DNA of 64,000 nucleotides from Blastococcus capsensis (GCF_030165005.1 NZ_JASNNW010000010.1:62001-126000); one strand, 5' to 3'; positions 52,828 to 63,383 are shown, numbered from the stretch's first letter. Translations and numbers: made by a program. The notes: a model not told the origin generated them from the letters alone.

Positions 52828-53574
52828 ATGGCGATCAGCGAGATGGACCTGCGGCGGCGGTGGTCGGAGGGGCAGCCGTGCCACGGCCTCTGGAGCATGC
52901 TGCCCGGCGCCGTGACCGGCGAGATCCTGGCGCGGACCGGCGCCGACTTCGTCGTCGTCGACCTGCAGCACGGTGCCCGGTCCGAGGCCGAGCTGCCGGG
53001 GGTGGCGGCGGCGATCACCGCGGCGGGCTCGGTGCCGCTCGTCCGGACCCGCAGCGCGCTGTTCCCCGATGTGGGCCGGCCGCTGGACCTCGGCGCCCGG
53101 GGCGTCATCGTGCCGAACGTCCGGGACGCCGAGCACGCCCGGGAGGTCGTCGCCTGCTGCAGGTACGCGCCCGGCGGCGGTCGGTCGATCGGCCGGCTCG
53201 TCGGCGGCACCGAGGGCCCGCTCACGATCGTGATGGTCGAGACGGCGACCGCTCTGGAGGACCTCGACGCCGTCCTGGCCGTGGACGGAGTCGACGGGGT
53301 GTTCGTCGGCCCCGGCGACCTGGGGCTGGCGCTCGGGCTGACCGGCGCGGACCGGCGGGCGGAGCTGCGCGGTGTGCTCTCGTCGATCATCGTTCGGGCC
53401 GGCGCCGCCGGCGTGCCGGTGGGCGTGTATGCGCGCAGTGGCGAGGAAGCCGCCGGCTACGCGGCCGAGGGGGCGACGATCGTCACCGCCGGGGCGGACG
53501 CCGCCACCCTGGGGGAGGCCATGGCGCGGCACCTCGGGGTCGCGCGCGACCGCCCGGAGCCGGAGCGCTCCTGA
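52828..53574 (+). CDS. HpcH/HpaI-family aldolase
   Basis: Predicted 248-aa class II aldolase of the HpcH/HpaI family, TIM barrel. Motifs: GLWSMLPGAVTGEILARTGA, FVVVDLQHGARS, PLVRTR, LGARGVIVPNV, VMVETATALEDLDAVLAVDG and VFVGPGDLGLALG. These carry the metal-binding Glu and Asp. It should cleave a 2-keto-3-deoxy acid (such as a 4-hydroxy-2-oxo acid) to pyruvate and an aldehyde; the physiological substrate is not evident. Confidence 0.92.
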   Translation: MAISEMDLRRRWSEGQPCHGLWSMLPGAVTGEILARTGADFVVVDLQHGARSEAELPGVAAAITAAGSVPLVRTRSALFPDVGRPLDLGARGVIVPNVRDAEHAREVVACCRYAPGGGRSIGRLVGGTEGPLTIVMVETATALEDLDAVLAVDGVDGVFVGPGDLGLALGLTGADRRAELRGVLSSIIVRAGAAGVPVGVYARSGEEAAGYAAEGATIVTAGADAATLGEAMARHLGVARDRPEPERS

Positions 53575-53598
53575 CCGGGCGCCGGCCCCGCGCATACC

Positions 53599-54345
53599 TC
53601 AGCTGGTGCAGCCGTCCGGTCCGCAGACGGCGCCGTCGCTCGCCACCGAGATCAGCGGGGAGCGCTCCGACCACGCCCGCTCGAGCACCTGGAGCAACGC
53701 GTCGGCCGACTGGGCCCCGTTGACGCCGTACTTCCGGTCGACCACGAAGAAGGGCACCCCGCTGATGCCCAGCGCGGCCGCCTCGGCCTCGTCGCCCCGG
53801 ACCGCACCGGCGTAGCGCTGCTCCTCGAGCGCCGCGCGCACCTCGTCGGCGTCCAGACCGGCGTCGGCGGCCAGCCGGACCAACGTCTCGCGGTCGCCGA
53901 CGGCCTCGCCCTCGCTGAAGTAGGCGGTCAGCAGCCGCTCCTTCACCGCGTCCTGGATCCCCCGCTCGGCCGCCAGGTGGATCACCTGGTGGGCGTCGAA
54001 GGTGTTGGCGCGCACCGCCCGGTCGAACCGGAAGTCCAGCCCCTCGGCGGCGGCCTGCTGGGTCATGTGGTCGGTCATCTGCTGGGCGCCGGCGACCGAG
54101 GTGCCGTACTTGCGGGCCAGCCGCTCGGCGTAGGCGGTCGGCGACGCCTCGTCCCCGGCAGCAGCCGACGGCGCGCCCGGGTCGAGCTCGAACGCCTTCC
54201 ACTCCACCTCGACCGCGTCCCGGTGGGGGAATCGCGCCAGGGCTGCCTCGAAGCGGCGCTTGCCGATGTGGCACCAGGGACAGACGACGTCGGACCAGAT
54301 CTCCACCTTCACGACCGGGGCAACCACGGCGGCCGGCGGCGGCAT
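53599..54345 (-). CDS. DsbA-family oxidoreductase, FrnE type
   Basis: Predicted 248-aa DsbA-fold protein: IWSDVVCPWCHIGKRRFEAA with the redox CPWC, the helical insertion QMTDHMTQQAAAEGL and the cis-Pro loop GISGVPFFVVDRKYGVNGAQ match FrnE-like 2-hydroxychromene-2-carboxylate isomerase/DsbA relatives. No signal peptide, so it acts in the cytoplasm. An in-frame GTG at 54312 would remove 11 residues and is an alternative start. A Cys pair at the C-terminus (AVCGPDGCTS) is notable. Confidence 0.9.
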   Translation of the reverse strand: MPPPAAVVAPVVKVEIWSDVVCPWCHIGKRRFEAALARFPHRDAVEVEWKAFELDPGAPSAAAGDEASPTAYAERLARKYGTSVAGAQQMTDHMTQQAAAEGLDFRFDRAVRANTFDAHQVIHLAAERGIQDAVKERLLTAYFSEGEAVGDRETLVRLAADAGLDADEVRAALEEQRYAGAVRGDEAEAAALGISGVPFFVVDRKYGVNGAQSADALLQVLERAWSERSPLISVASDGAVCGPDGCTS

Positions 54346-54664
54346 TCCCGCGCGTTGTGGAGCGCGACGGCCCTGCGCGGACCGGCAGGGGTTAGCATTG
54401 GACCAGCACCGTTCATCGGCAGACGGCGCTCGTCCGGCGACGACGCCCCGTGTGCGCTCGTCGCCCCGGCCATCGACCGGCCGCTCCGGGTTCCTCCCGG
54501 AGGGCGGGCCGCCTCGCCCAGGGGCGTGGACCTCTCGGAGCTCCAGGCGCGCAATCGCGGCTGAAGCACCCGGCCCGCTGCCCGTGACGTCCGTCGCCCG
54601 CGACCGCGGGACGGTGCGCAGCACTCTGCCCGGCTCCCGTGCCGGGCATCCGGAGGAGGAGTCC
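54346..54664. other. Divergent upstream region without a gene
   Basis: About 320 bp between the DsbA-like gene and the SNF2 helicase. TTAGCAT at 54392-54398 gives a TAGCAT hexamer on the plus strand and ATGCTA on the minus strand, the only clear promoter-like word. The right end carries the helicase ribosome-binding site (GGAGGAGGAG at about 54652-54661). No coding signal seen. Confidence 0.4.
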
Positions 54665-56797
54665 GTGGCTCGACCAGGGCAGCGCCAGGGGCGCAGCCGC
54701 CGCACCGCCCCGCGCAACGAGCGGCGCGTCCGCGGCGGTGACGACGTCATGTCGGTGATCGCCCGCGCGGTCCGCGAGGTCGAGGCCGCCGCGGAGCGCG
54801 GCCGGGTGACGCCCGCGGTGCGCACGAGGTTCCAGGTCGTCGCCCTGCTGCTGCGCGAGGAGCGCGAGCGGGTGCAGGCCGACGAGAGCGTCAGCACCGC
54901 CTCCCGTGCCGAGCAGCTCAAGCGGCTGGACGGGATCGCGACGACGCTGGCGAGGACCGCCGTGCGCGACTCCGGGCTGCTCGCCCTGCTGAGCGAGGAC
55001 GCCGTCGTCTCCACCACCGCCCGGTCGATGAAGCGGGAGATGCTGGCGGCCCACGGGATCGAGCCGGCGCCCGAGGAGGAGCCGCCGCCGCCGGCGCCCG
55101 CCGTCTTCTCCGCCGCTCCTCAGCGCCGGGTCGTGCCCCAGTCGGTCATCTCCCGGCAGCTGGCCAACCCGTTCCTCGCCCCCGACTTCTCCGCCGCCCC
55201 GCCGCCCCAGGCTCGTCCGCGCAGGCTGGTCGGCTGGGAGCTCCTCGATCCGCTGCTGAACTCGTTCGAGCGCGCCGGCGGTGGGGACGCGGCGTGCATG
55301 CCGCTCCCGGTGCCGTCGTCCTCGCGTGCGGCGGGCGGCCGGGAACTCATGCCGCACCAGGCGCAGGTGGTGGCAGCCGCCGCGGCCGGTCACCGGACCT
55401 TCCTGCTCGCCGACGAGCCGGGTCTCGGCAAGACGGCGCAGGCGCTGCTGGCCGCGGAGGCGGCGGACGCCTACCCGCTGCTCGTGGTGGTGCCGAGCGT
55501 GGTCAAGACGAACTGGGCGCGCGAGGCGGGCATCTGGACGCCGCACCGCGCGGCCACCGTCATCCACGGCAACGGGGAGACCATCGACGGGTTCGCCGAC
55601 ATCGTCGTCGTCAACTACGAAGTGCTCGACCGCCACGTGGGCTGGTTCGGCGACTTCGGCTTCCGCGGCATGGTCGTCGACGAGGCGCACTTCATCAAGA
55701 ACAAGACCTCGCAGCGCTCGCAGCACGTCCTGGAGCTGTCCGACCGCATCCGGTCGCGGTTCCCGCGTCCGTTGCTGATGGCTCTCACCGGCACCCCGCT
55801 GATCAACGACATCGACGACTTCCTGGCCATCTGGCAGTTCCTGGGCTGGATCGACGAGAGCAAGCCGCTCGGCGACCTGATGAACGTGCTGGAGGACACC
55901 GGGCTGACGCCGGCCGACCCGGGCTTCTACCCGGCCGCCCGCAGGTGCGTGATCGACCAGGGCATCGTCCGCCGCCGCAAGGTGGACGTCGCCGCCGACA
56001 TCCCCGCCCGTCGCATCGCCGACCTCCCCGTCGAGCTCGACGACAAGGCCGGCCGCTCGATCCGGGCGGCGGAGCAGGAGCTGGCCCGCCGGCTGGTGAA
56101 GCGGTACCAGAGCGCGCTGGCCGCCCGCGAGTCCGCGGACGTGGTGGAGGAGATCGACGTCGACCTGGTGCGCAAGGTGGCCCGCTGGGAGCTGAAGGAC
56201 GCGACCGCGTCGGCCACCGGCGAGAACGTGTTCAGCATGATGCGGCGGATCGGGCAGGCGAAGGCCGGTCCGGCCGCCGACTACGCCGCGCAGCTCGCCC
56301 GCAGCGCGGGCAAGGTGGTGTTCTTCGCCAAGCACGTCGACGTCATGGATGCCGCCGAGGAGTCGTTCAGCCGGCAGGGGATCGGCTTCTCGTCGATCCG
56401 GGGCGACCAGACGCCGTCGGCGCGGCAGAAGCAGATCGACGCGTTCGTCAACGATCCCGACGTCGCCGTCGCGGTCTGCTCGCTCACCGCGGCCGGCGTG
56501 GGGCTCAACCTCCAGGTCGCGTCCAACATCGTGCTCGCCGAGCTGTCCTGGACCGACGCCGAGCAGACCCAGGCCATCGACCGCAGCCACCGCATCGGTC
56601 AGACGGAACCGGTCACCGCGTGGCGGATCATCGCCGCGCAGACCCTCGACTCCCGGATCGCCGAGCTGATCGACAGCAAGGCGGGGCTCGCCGCCCGGGC
56701 GCTCGACGGGTCGGACGAGGAGATGTCGTCGTCGGCCGACGTGCAGCACGAGGCGCTCGTCGCGCTGCTGACCGACGCGTTGTCGGCGTCGTCGTAG
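54665..56797 (+). CDS. SNF2-family DEAD/DEAH-box ATPase/helicase
   Basis: Predicted 710-aa SNF2/SMARCAL1-like DNA translocase. An N-terminal helical/low-complexity region (about 1-220) is followed by Walker A DEPGLGKT, DEAH box VVDEAHFIKN, LTGTPLIND, then the C-terminal helicase half with VVFFAKHVDVMDAAEE, AGVGLNLQVASN and the motif VI AIDRSHRIGQTEPV. All ATPase motifs are intact. Likely acts in DNA repair or recombination. GTG at 54665 is used because a GGAGGAG site lies about 6-9 nt upstream. Confidence 0.9.
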   Translation: MARPGQRQGRSRRTAPRNERRVRGGDDVMSVIARAVREVEAAAERGRVTPAVRTRFQVVALLLREERERVQADESVSTASRAEQLKRLDGIATTLARTAVRDSGLLALLSEDAVVSTTARSMKREMLAAHGIEPAPEEEPPPPAPAVFSAAPQRRVVPQSVISRQLANPFLAPDFSAAPPPQARPRRLVGWELLDPLLNSFERAGGGDAACMPLPVPSSSRAAGGRELMPHQAQVVAAAAAGHRTFLLADEPGLGKTAQALLAAEAADAYPLLVVVPSVVKTNWAREAGIWTPHRAATVIHGNGETIDGFADIVVVNYEVLDRHVGWFGDFGFRGMVVDEAHFIKNKTSQRSQHVLELSDRIRSRFPRPLLMALTGTPLINDIDDFLAIWQFLGWIDESKPLGDLMNVLEDTGLTPADPGFYPAARRCVIDQGIVRRRKVDVAADIPARRIADLPVELDDKAGRSIRAAEQELARRLVKRYQSALAARESADVVEEIDVDLVRKVARWELKDATASATGENVFSMMRRIGQAKAGPAADYAAQLARSAGKVVFFAKHVDVMDAAEESFSRQGIGFSSIRGDQTPSARQKQIDAFVNDPDVAVAVCSLTAAGVGLNLQVASNIVLAELSWTDAEQTQAIDRSHRIGQTEPVTAWRIIAAQTLDSRIAELIDSKAGLAARALDGSDEEMSSSADVQHEALVALLTDALSASS

Positions 56798-56807
56798 CGA
56801 CGGGCTG

Positions 56808-58124
56808 TCAGGTGGCGTCGGCGCTCGGCTGGGGCCCATCGGACGTGGCCTGAGGGCTCCAGTCGGGGCGGCGCAGCGGGAGCGGGTCGTCACGCGCCCC
56901 CGGCTTCACCGCGAGGACCTGGTTCACGCCGGTCCGATGCCGTTCGAAGGCCAGGGCCGATGCCGCCAGGTAGAGCCGCCACACCCGGGCCCGCCCCGGG
57001 GAGGAGGACCGGACCGCCTCGTCCCAGTGCTGCTCCAGATTGCGTACCCAGGCGCGGCAGGTGAGCGCGTAGTGCCGGCGGAGGGTCTCGACGTCGCAGA
57101 CCTCGAAGCCCGTCTCCTCGAGCACCCGGACGTGGGTGGCCAGCGGTTGCAGCTCGCCGTCGGGGAAGACGTACCGCGTGAGGAACGACCGAGGATCGGG
57201 GCGGTCGGGACCAGCCGAGGGGCCGCGCGCGATCGCCTGGTTGAGCAGCCGGCCACCGGGGCGCAGCAGGGCGTGGAGCCTGGCGGCGTAGGCCGGCAAC
57301 TGGGCGAGCCCCACGTGCTCGGCCATCCCGATCGAGGAGATCGCGTCGAAGGGCCCGTCGACGACCTCGCGGTAGTCCTGCAGCCGGACCTCGACGCGGT
57401 CGGCGAGCCCGGCCTCGGCGTTGCGCCGGCGGGCCAGGTCGGCCTGGGCCTCCGAGATGGTCACGGCGACCACCGAGACGCCGTACCGGGACGCCGCGTG
57501 CAGGGCCAGCGAGCCCCAGCCGCTGCCGACGTCGAGCAGCCGCATCCCCGGCTGCAGCCCGAGCTTGCGGCAGACCAGGTCGAGCTTGGCCTCCTGCGCC
57601 TGCTCCAGCGTCGCATCGGGGTCGGGGAAGTACGCGCAGCTGTAGACCAGCGACGGGCCCAGCAACAGCCGGTAGAAGTCGTTGCCGACGTCGTAGTGGT
57701 GGCTGATGGCCTCCCGGTCGCGGCGCAGCGAGTGCCGGATCCCGCGCACGCGGGCCTCCTCCGGCGGTGGTGCGGGGGGCGGCCCGAGGACCCCCAGGCG
57801 CAGCAGCGGGCGAGTCAGCCGGGCCAGCGCGCGTCGATCCAGGCGCAGCTCCGGGCGGGCGGGCAGCCGGTCCGGGAAGCTCAGCGCCGCGTAGATGTCC
57901 CCCTCGACGTCGAGATCCCCGCTGACGTAGGCACGGGCCAACCCCAGTTCCCCGGGGGCGTGGACCAGGCGGCGGAGGGCCCGCGGGTGGCGGACGACGA
58001 GGGTGGGCGCCCCGTCGACGACCGTCCGGGAGCCGTCCCAGCACCGGACGGACATCGGGAGCGGTGCACCCAGCAGGAGCCGGGCGAGGTCGCCCACCAA
58101 CTCGGCGGCGCGCGGTGGAGTCAC
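56808..58124 (-). CDS. Cyclopropane-fatty-acyl-phospholipid synthase family methyltransferase
   Basis: Predicted 438-aa SAM-dependent methyltransferase. The N-terminal lipid-interacting part includes GLARAYVSGDLDVEGDIYAA; the core has ISHHYDVGNDFYRLLLG, SCAYFPDPDATLEQAQEAKL, SAM motif LLDVGSGWGSLALHAA, and IGMAEHVGLAQL with the conserved Glu-His. It would add a methyl or methylene to membrane fatty acyl chains. GTG at 58124 follows CAGGGT by 6 nt. It is convergent with the SNF2 gene and 91 bp downstream of the alditol-oxidase gene on the same strand. Confidence 0.9.
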   Translation of the reverse strand: MTPPRAAELVGDLARLLLGAPLPMSVRCWDGSRTVVDGAPTLVVRHPRALRRLVHAPGELGLARAYVSGDLDVEGDIYAALSFPDRLPARPELRLDRRALARLTRPLLRLGVLGPPPAPPPEEARVRGIRHSLRRDREAISHHYDVGNDFYRLLLGPSLVYSCAYFPDPDATLEQAQEAKLDLVCRKLGLQPGMRLLDVGSGWGSLALHAASRYGVSVVAVTISEAQADLARRRNAEAGLADRVEVRLQDYREVVDGPFDAISSIGMAEHVGLAQLPAYAARLHALLRPGGRLLNQAIARGPSAGPDRPDPRSFLTRYVFPDGELQPLATHVRVLEETGFEVCDVETLRRHYALTCRAWVRNLEQHWDEAVRSSSPGRARVWRLYLAASALAFERHRTGVNQVLAVKPGARDDPLPLRRPDWSPQATSDGPQPSADAT

Positions 58125-58215
58125 CCGGCAACCCTGGCACAGGGGTGCTGGCGGGCGGGCGTCGTCGCGCGCCCGGATCGGTCCCTCCGGATGCCGGCCG
58201 CGTACGGCTGCCCGG

Positions 58216-59511
<1,296 letters not shown>

Positions 59512-59644
59512 GCCGGCTCGTGCTCCTCGTTCCGGGCACGGATCTCCGCGCCATCCGTCGTGGTCCCTGCTCCTGGTGTCCGATTCCTGCGCGATCGTGA
59601 CCTCCGTACCACCGCCGGCGCTGGAGCGCCGCGCGGTGCACGGG

Positions 59645-59842
59645 TCAGCGCGCCAGGAAGTGCACGCCGAGCCATACCCACGCGGCCAGGACGGCCAGCC
59701 TTCCGGGCGCGGTGCGCATGGCGGCGGCCGTGGCCTCGGCCGCAGTCGCCGGGCCGGTCCCACGGCGGGCGCGGACCTCGACGACCACAGCGACCACGAC
59801 CAGGGCCGCGAAGACGGCGATGCTCGTCCCGGTGCCGGTCAC
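59645..59842 (-). CDS. DUF6186-like small membrane protein
   Basis: Predicted 65-aa protein with an N-terminal membrane helix (about 8-24, IAVFAALVVVAVVVEV) and a C-terminal helix ending in WVWLGVHFLAR, the hallmark of DUF6186 proteins. The GTG start overlaps the stop of the upstream membrane-protein gene (GTGA), so they are coupled. Function unknown. Confidence 0.75.
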   Translation of the reverse strand: MTGTGTSIAVFAALVVVAVVVEVRARRGTGPATAAEATAAAMRTAPGRLAVLAAWVWLGVHFLAR

Positions 59843-60228
59843 GACGACTCCGTCCGGCGCCGGGGGCGGGCGACCAGCCAGGCGCCGACCGCCAGCCAGC
59901 CGAGCGTGGCCGACCCCCGCACGGCGGGGGAGGCGAGCAGGGGATCGGCCAGGTCGCTGACCGTCGGCAGGGCGTCGGCGGCCAACGTCACCAGCTCCCA
60001 CCCGAGGACGGCAGCGAGCCAGCCGAGCCAGGGCAGCCCCCGCCGACCGACGGGGCAGGCGGCCTCGCCGGAGTGCCGGGCGACTCCCACGGCGGCCACG
60101 ACGGCGCCGGTGAGCCCGACGGCGACCAGCGCGACGGTGGACAGCTCACCTCCGACGACGACGCCGGTGATGCAGGCGACCGCCACCGCTGCGGACGTGA
60201 GCCGGCGCGCGTAGGGGGAACAGTCCAC
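59839..60228 (-). CDS. Small multi-helix membrane protein
   Basis: Predicted 129-aa protein with about four hydrophobic segments (roughly 10-27, 30-48, 65-82 and 105-122) and a basic C-terminus. No named family recognized. It is the first gene of a two-gene unit with the DUF6186-like protein. Its GTG start is only 2 bp from the divergent start of the CPBP protease gene. Confidence 0.68.
   Translation of the reverse strand: MDCSPYARRLTSAAVAVACITGVVVGGELSTVALVAVGLTGAVVAAVGVARHSGEAACPVGRRGLPWLGWLAAVLGWELVTLAADALPTVSDLADPLLASPAVRGSATLGWLAVGAWLVARPRRRTESS
60219..60224 (+). promoter_or_regulatory. Possible -10 hexamer for leaderless CPBP protease gene
   Basis: AACAGT, 6 nt before the plus-strand GTG at 60231. 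It lies inside the coding region of the divergent gene. Confidence 0.3.
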
Positions 60229-60230
60229 CC

Positions 60231-60947
60231 GTGCATGCTCGTCGCTCCGGACGCCGGAAGGTCGTCCTCCTCACCGCTGCGCTGGTCCCGGTGCTGCTCG
60301 CCTGGAACAACGTCGTCGTCCCGCGACTGCCCGGCTACCCGGAGTCCTACGTGCCGGCCAACGTGGCGGCGACGGCCCTGGTCCTGGCGGCCGCCAGGGG
60401 CTCGGGCCTGTCCTGGGCCGAGCTCGGCCTGCACCGCCGGGGCCTCGGGGCGGGGCTGCGGTGGGGCGGGGCCTGCGCCGCCCTGGTGGCGGCCGGGCTG
60501 GTCGCCGGCCTCGCGCTCCCGGCGACCCGCCCACTGTTCGCCGACGCCCGCGCCGCCGGAACCGACGGCGGCGAGCTGGCCTACCAGACGCTGGTCCGCA
60601 TCCCCCTCGGCACCGTCGTCTGGGAGGAGGTGGCGTTCCGCGGCGTCCTGCTCGCCGGCCTGGCGCGGCTGCTGCCGCTGCGGGCGGCGGTCGGGGTGTC
60701 GGCCGTCGTCTTCGGGCTGTGGCACGTCCGACCCACGCTGAGCGCGGCCGCGGCCAACGACCTGTCCGACGGTCTCCTGGGACCGGTCGTGGCGGTGGCC
60801 GTCGGCTGCCTGGTCACCGCGGCTGCCGGGGTGCTGTTCGCCTGGCTGCGGCTGCGCAGCGGGAGCCTGCTGGCGCCGCTGCTCCTGCACCTGGCGACCA
60901 ACACCCTGGGCCTGGTCGCCGCCGCGGCGGCCCACCGGCTGGGGTGA
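60231..60947 (+). CDS. CPBP-family intramembrane metalloprotease
   Basis: Predicted 238-aa membrane protein of the CPBP (ABI/CAAX-like) family. The catalytic motifs are all visible: WEEVAFRG (EExxxR), FGLWHVRP and the last-helix HLATNTLG. It has about six to eight membrane helices. Such proteases process prenylated or bacteriocin-type peptides or act in signalling; substrate unknown. Starts 2 bp from the divergent gene. Confidence 0.9.
   Translation: MHARRSGRRKVVLLTAALVPVLLAWNNVVVPRLPGYPESYVPANVAATALVLAAARGSGLSWAELGLHRRGLGAGLRWGGACAALVAAGLVAGLALPATRPLFADARAAGTDGGELAYQTLVRIPLGTVVWEEVAFRGVLLAGLARLLPLRAAVGVSAVVFGLWHVRPTLSAAAANDLSDGLLGPVVAVAVGCLVTAAAGVLFAWLRLRSGSLLAPLLLHLATNTLGLVAAAAAHRLG
60235..60240 (-). 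promoter_or_regulatory. Possible -10 hexamer for the leaderless minus-strand membrane gene
   Basis: Minus-strand GAGCAT, 6 nt before the GTG at 60228, located inside the first codons of the divergent CPBP gene. Confidence 0.3.
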
Positions 60948-60965
60948 GCAGCCGCTGGACCGTCG

Positions 60966-61961
60966 TCAGTCACCGGGGTAGGGCGGCGTGCTGTCCGCCA
61001 CGACCGCGCCCCGGTCGCCCGGGGGCCGCTCCGGCCCGACGGTGGAGTCGCACGCCGTCTGGCGCTCGGTCTCCGCGTTCACCGCTGCCCCGAGGAAGAC
61101 CAGGGTGACCGTCGTCCAGAGCCAGAACATGCTGATCGCCACCCCGGCGAGCGAGCCGTAGGTCGACTGGTAGTTGCCCAGGTTCTGCACGTAGGTGAAG
61201 AAGCCCAGGGTGGTGGCCAGCCAGGCGGCCGTCGCGAGCACCGAGCCGACCGAGATCCACCGCCACTGCGCCTGCGTGCGGTCGGGGGCGAACCGGTAGA
61301 GCACGGCGAGGGCCACGGTCATGAGGGCTGCCACCGCCACCCACGACGCCACGGAGGCGGCGGCTCGGACTGGACCGGGGGCACCTGCGAGCGCACCCGC
61401 GAGAACGGTCGCCACGGTGATCAGACCGGCGAGCACCACGGCGCCACCGAGGACGAAGAGCAGGGCCAGCCCGCTGCGGCGCAGCAAGCTGCGCGTCTCC
61501 GTCTGGTGGTAGGCGATCCCCACACCGTCGATGAGGTAGGTCATCGCGGTCGTCGCCGTCCACAGGGCCACGAGCAGGCCGGTGAGCCCGCGCCAGGTCA
61601 GCACCTGCGCCGAGGCGGCGGTGATCGTGGTGAGCTGGTCGGCCACGACCCGCTCGAGGTCAGGGGGCAGCATCTCCGCGACCTCCGACAGCTGCCGGTG
61701 CGCCGATTCCGGGGTGTTGACGACGCCGTAGATCGACAGCGCCGTCGCCAGCACCGGGGCGACGGACAGGACGGCGAAGAACGCCACCCCGGCGCTCTGC
61801 ACCGTCAGGCGCTCGTCGAGCAGCTGGCGGGCGACCCGCCGCAGCACGTACCGCCAGCCGGCGGGAGGGATCCCCCGGGGCGAGTCCGCGTCCTCCCCCT
61901 CGGTCCTCTCCCCGCGGCCTCCCGTGCCGGCCGGGGGCCGGTCGTCCCGGGCCACCGCCAT
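60966..61961 (-). CDS. YihY/BrkB-family membrane protein (second copy)
   Basis: Predicted 331-aa protein with about six membrane helices. Motifs: RLTVQSAGVAFFAVLSVAPV, GLLVALWTATTAMTYLIDGV, YRFAPDRTQAQWRWISVGSV and SLAGVAISMFWLWTTVTLVF. The order of motifs is the YihY pattern, distinct in sequence from the copy at 39894-40967. N-terminal 45 residues are polar and disordered. Convergent with the CPBP gene. Function unknown. Confidence 0.9.
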   Translation of the reverse strand: MAVARDDRPPAGTGGRGERTEGEDADSPRGIPPAGWRYVLRRVARQLLDERLTVQSAGVAFFAVLSVAPVLATALSIYGVVNTPESAHRQLSEVAEMLPPDLERVVADQLTTITAASAQVLTWRGLTGLLVALWTATTAMTYLIDGVGIAYHQTETRSLLRRSGLALLFVLGGAVVLAGLITVATVLAGALAGAPGPVRAAASVASWVAVAALMTVALAVLYRFAPDRTQAQWRWISVGSVLATAAWLATTLGFFTYVQNLGNYQSTYGSLAGVAISMFWLWTTVTLVFLGAAVNAETERQTACDSTVGPERPPGDRGAVVADSTPPYPGD

Positions 61962-62084
61962 AGCACATCCCACCCCCGGCAGCGGGGCGCCGCAACGCAA
62001 CCCGGCGTGCGGGGGCAGGTCGCGATCGGGTGACGTTGCCCGCTGACCGTGTAACCCGGCGCCGGACCGGGCAGGCATCCACCC

Positions 62085-62393
62085 GTGATGTACCGCGCCG
62101 CCGCCGCCGTCCCGTTCGACGACCCGGATCGGGTGACCGCGGGGCTCCGCGGGCAGCTGCGCGTGATGGCCGCCGCCGCAGGGGCCGACCCGGACTGGTC
62201 GACGCTGCGGGTGCAGGGGCCGGTCCGACGGGGCGCGCACCGGGGCACGGGGTTGTCCGAGTGGACGGCGACCGTGGTGGTCACCGGGGCCTCCCCGGCG
62301 CTGGACGACCGGTGGATCGATGCGCTCGGGCCGACCGTTCCGCGGCGGATGGCTGCGACCGCCGAGATGACCTCCCCGCTGGTCGACCGCTGA
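62085..62393 (+). CDS. Small hypothetical protein
   Basis: Predicted 102-aa protein (start GTG 62085 or ATG 62088). No membrane segment; contains two short hydrophobic strands (TATVVVTGASPALD). No family recognized and no convincing ribosome-binding site. It sits between the divergent YihY-type gene and the patatin gene. Confidence 0.45.
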   Translation: MMYRAAAAVPFDDPDRVTAGLRGQLRVMAAAAGADPDWSTLRVQGPVRRGAHRGTGLSEWTATVVVTGASPALDDRWIDALGPTVPRRMAATAEMTSPLVDR

Positions 62394-62493
62394 ACCGGCC
62401 CCGCCTCACGGAGACCGGTGGCAGGACTGCGATCTGATCGCCGGGCCCCGGAGCCGGTGCCGCGGATGTCCTGCCGGGCCGCACGCGGGTTGG

Positions 62494-62499
62494 CAGGAT
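62494..62499 (+). promoter_or_regulatory. Probable -10 hexamer of the leaderless second patatin gene
   Basis: CAGGAT lies 7 nt before the ATG at 62507. Confidence 0.35.
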
Positions 62500-62506
62500 G
62501 CCTCCC

Positions 62507-63382
62507 ATGGCCGCGACAGGAATGCCGGGCGAGGGCGGCCGCACGGCGTTCGTCCTCGGCGGCGGCGGGGTGCTCGGCGCCGCCGAAGTCGGGATGCTCA
62601 GTGCCCTGCTCGAGCGCGGGATCAGGCCGGACGTGATCGTGGGCACCTCGGTGGGCGCGATCAACGGTGCGCTCGTCGCGGCCGATCCGACCCCCTCCGG
62701 GGTGGACCGGTTGCGTGCGGTGTGGGCGGAGCTGACCTCCGAGGGCGTCTTCGCCGGATCGGTGCTGACCCGCGCGCGGACGCTGGTGCGCACCCGCACC
62801 CACCTGCATGCGCGCGAGCCGCTGCGGGAGCTGCTGACGGCGCACCTACCGGTGCGGACCTTCGCCGAGCTGACCGTGCCGTTCCAGTGCGTCGCGGCCA
62901 GCATCGAGCGGGCCGCCGAGCACTGGTTCGACCACGGCGACCTGGTGGAGGCGGTGCTGGCGTCCTGCGCGGTCCCCGGGCTGCTGCCCCCGGTGGAGCT
63001 CGACGGCGAGCACTACCTGGACGGTGGGCTGGTGCACAGCATCCCGGTCGGCCGGGCGGTGGCGCTCGGTGCCGACACGATCTACGTGCTGCACGTCGGC
63101 CGGATCGACCGCCCGCTGCGTCCGCCGGCCCGGCCGTGGGAAGTCGCGACGGTCGCCTTCGAGATCGCTCGGCGGCACCGGTTCGCCGCCGACCTCGCCG
63201 CGTTGCCGGCCGGCGTCACGCTGCACGTCCTGCCGTCGGGGAACGCGGGCCCGGCCGGCGCCGGGGACCTGCGGGACCTGCGCTACCGCGACTTCTCCGC
63301 CGTGCCGGGGCGGATCGACCGGGCGCACGTGGCGGCCGGCGACTACCTCGACCGGTCCGGCGCGTCCGAGGGCGGGACCTGA
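62507..63382 (+). CDS. Patatin-like phospholipase (second copy)
   Basis: Predicted 291-aa patatin-fold acyl hydrolase. FVLGGGGVLGAAEVGML gives the oxyanion loop, GTSVGAINGAL the nucleophile elbow, CAVPGLLPPVELDGEHYLDG plus G the DGG aspartate. It is a RssA-like short form. The next gene, an acyltransferase, begins 1 bp after its stop, so the pair may deacylate and reacylate phospholipids. The ATG at 62507 is preferred over 62498 because of the promoter-like word. Confidence 0.92.
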   Translation: MAATGMPGEGGRTAFVLGGGGVLGAAEVGMLSALLERGIRPDVIVGTSVGAINGALVAADPTPSGVDRLRAVWAELTSEGVFAGSVLTRARTLVRTRTHLHAREPLRELLTAHLPVRTFAELTVPFQCVAASIERAAEHWFDHGDLVEAVLASCAVPGLLPPVELDGEHYLDGGLVHSIPVGRAVALGADTIYVLHVGRIDRPLRPPARPWEVATVAFEIARRHRFAADLAALPAGVTLHVLPSGNAGPAGAGDLRDLRYRDFSAVPGRIDRAHVAAGDYLDRSGASEGGT

Positions 63383-63383
63383 G

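Noticed and set aside
54413-56893. Long minus-strand frame opposite the SNF2 helicase
   Set aside because: Same reason: helicase motifs on the plus strand are complete and the minus frame has no domain.
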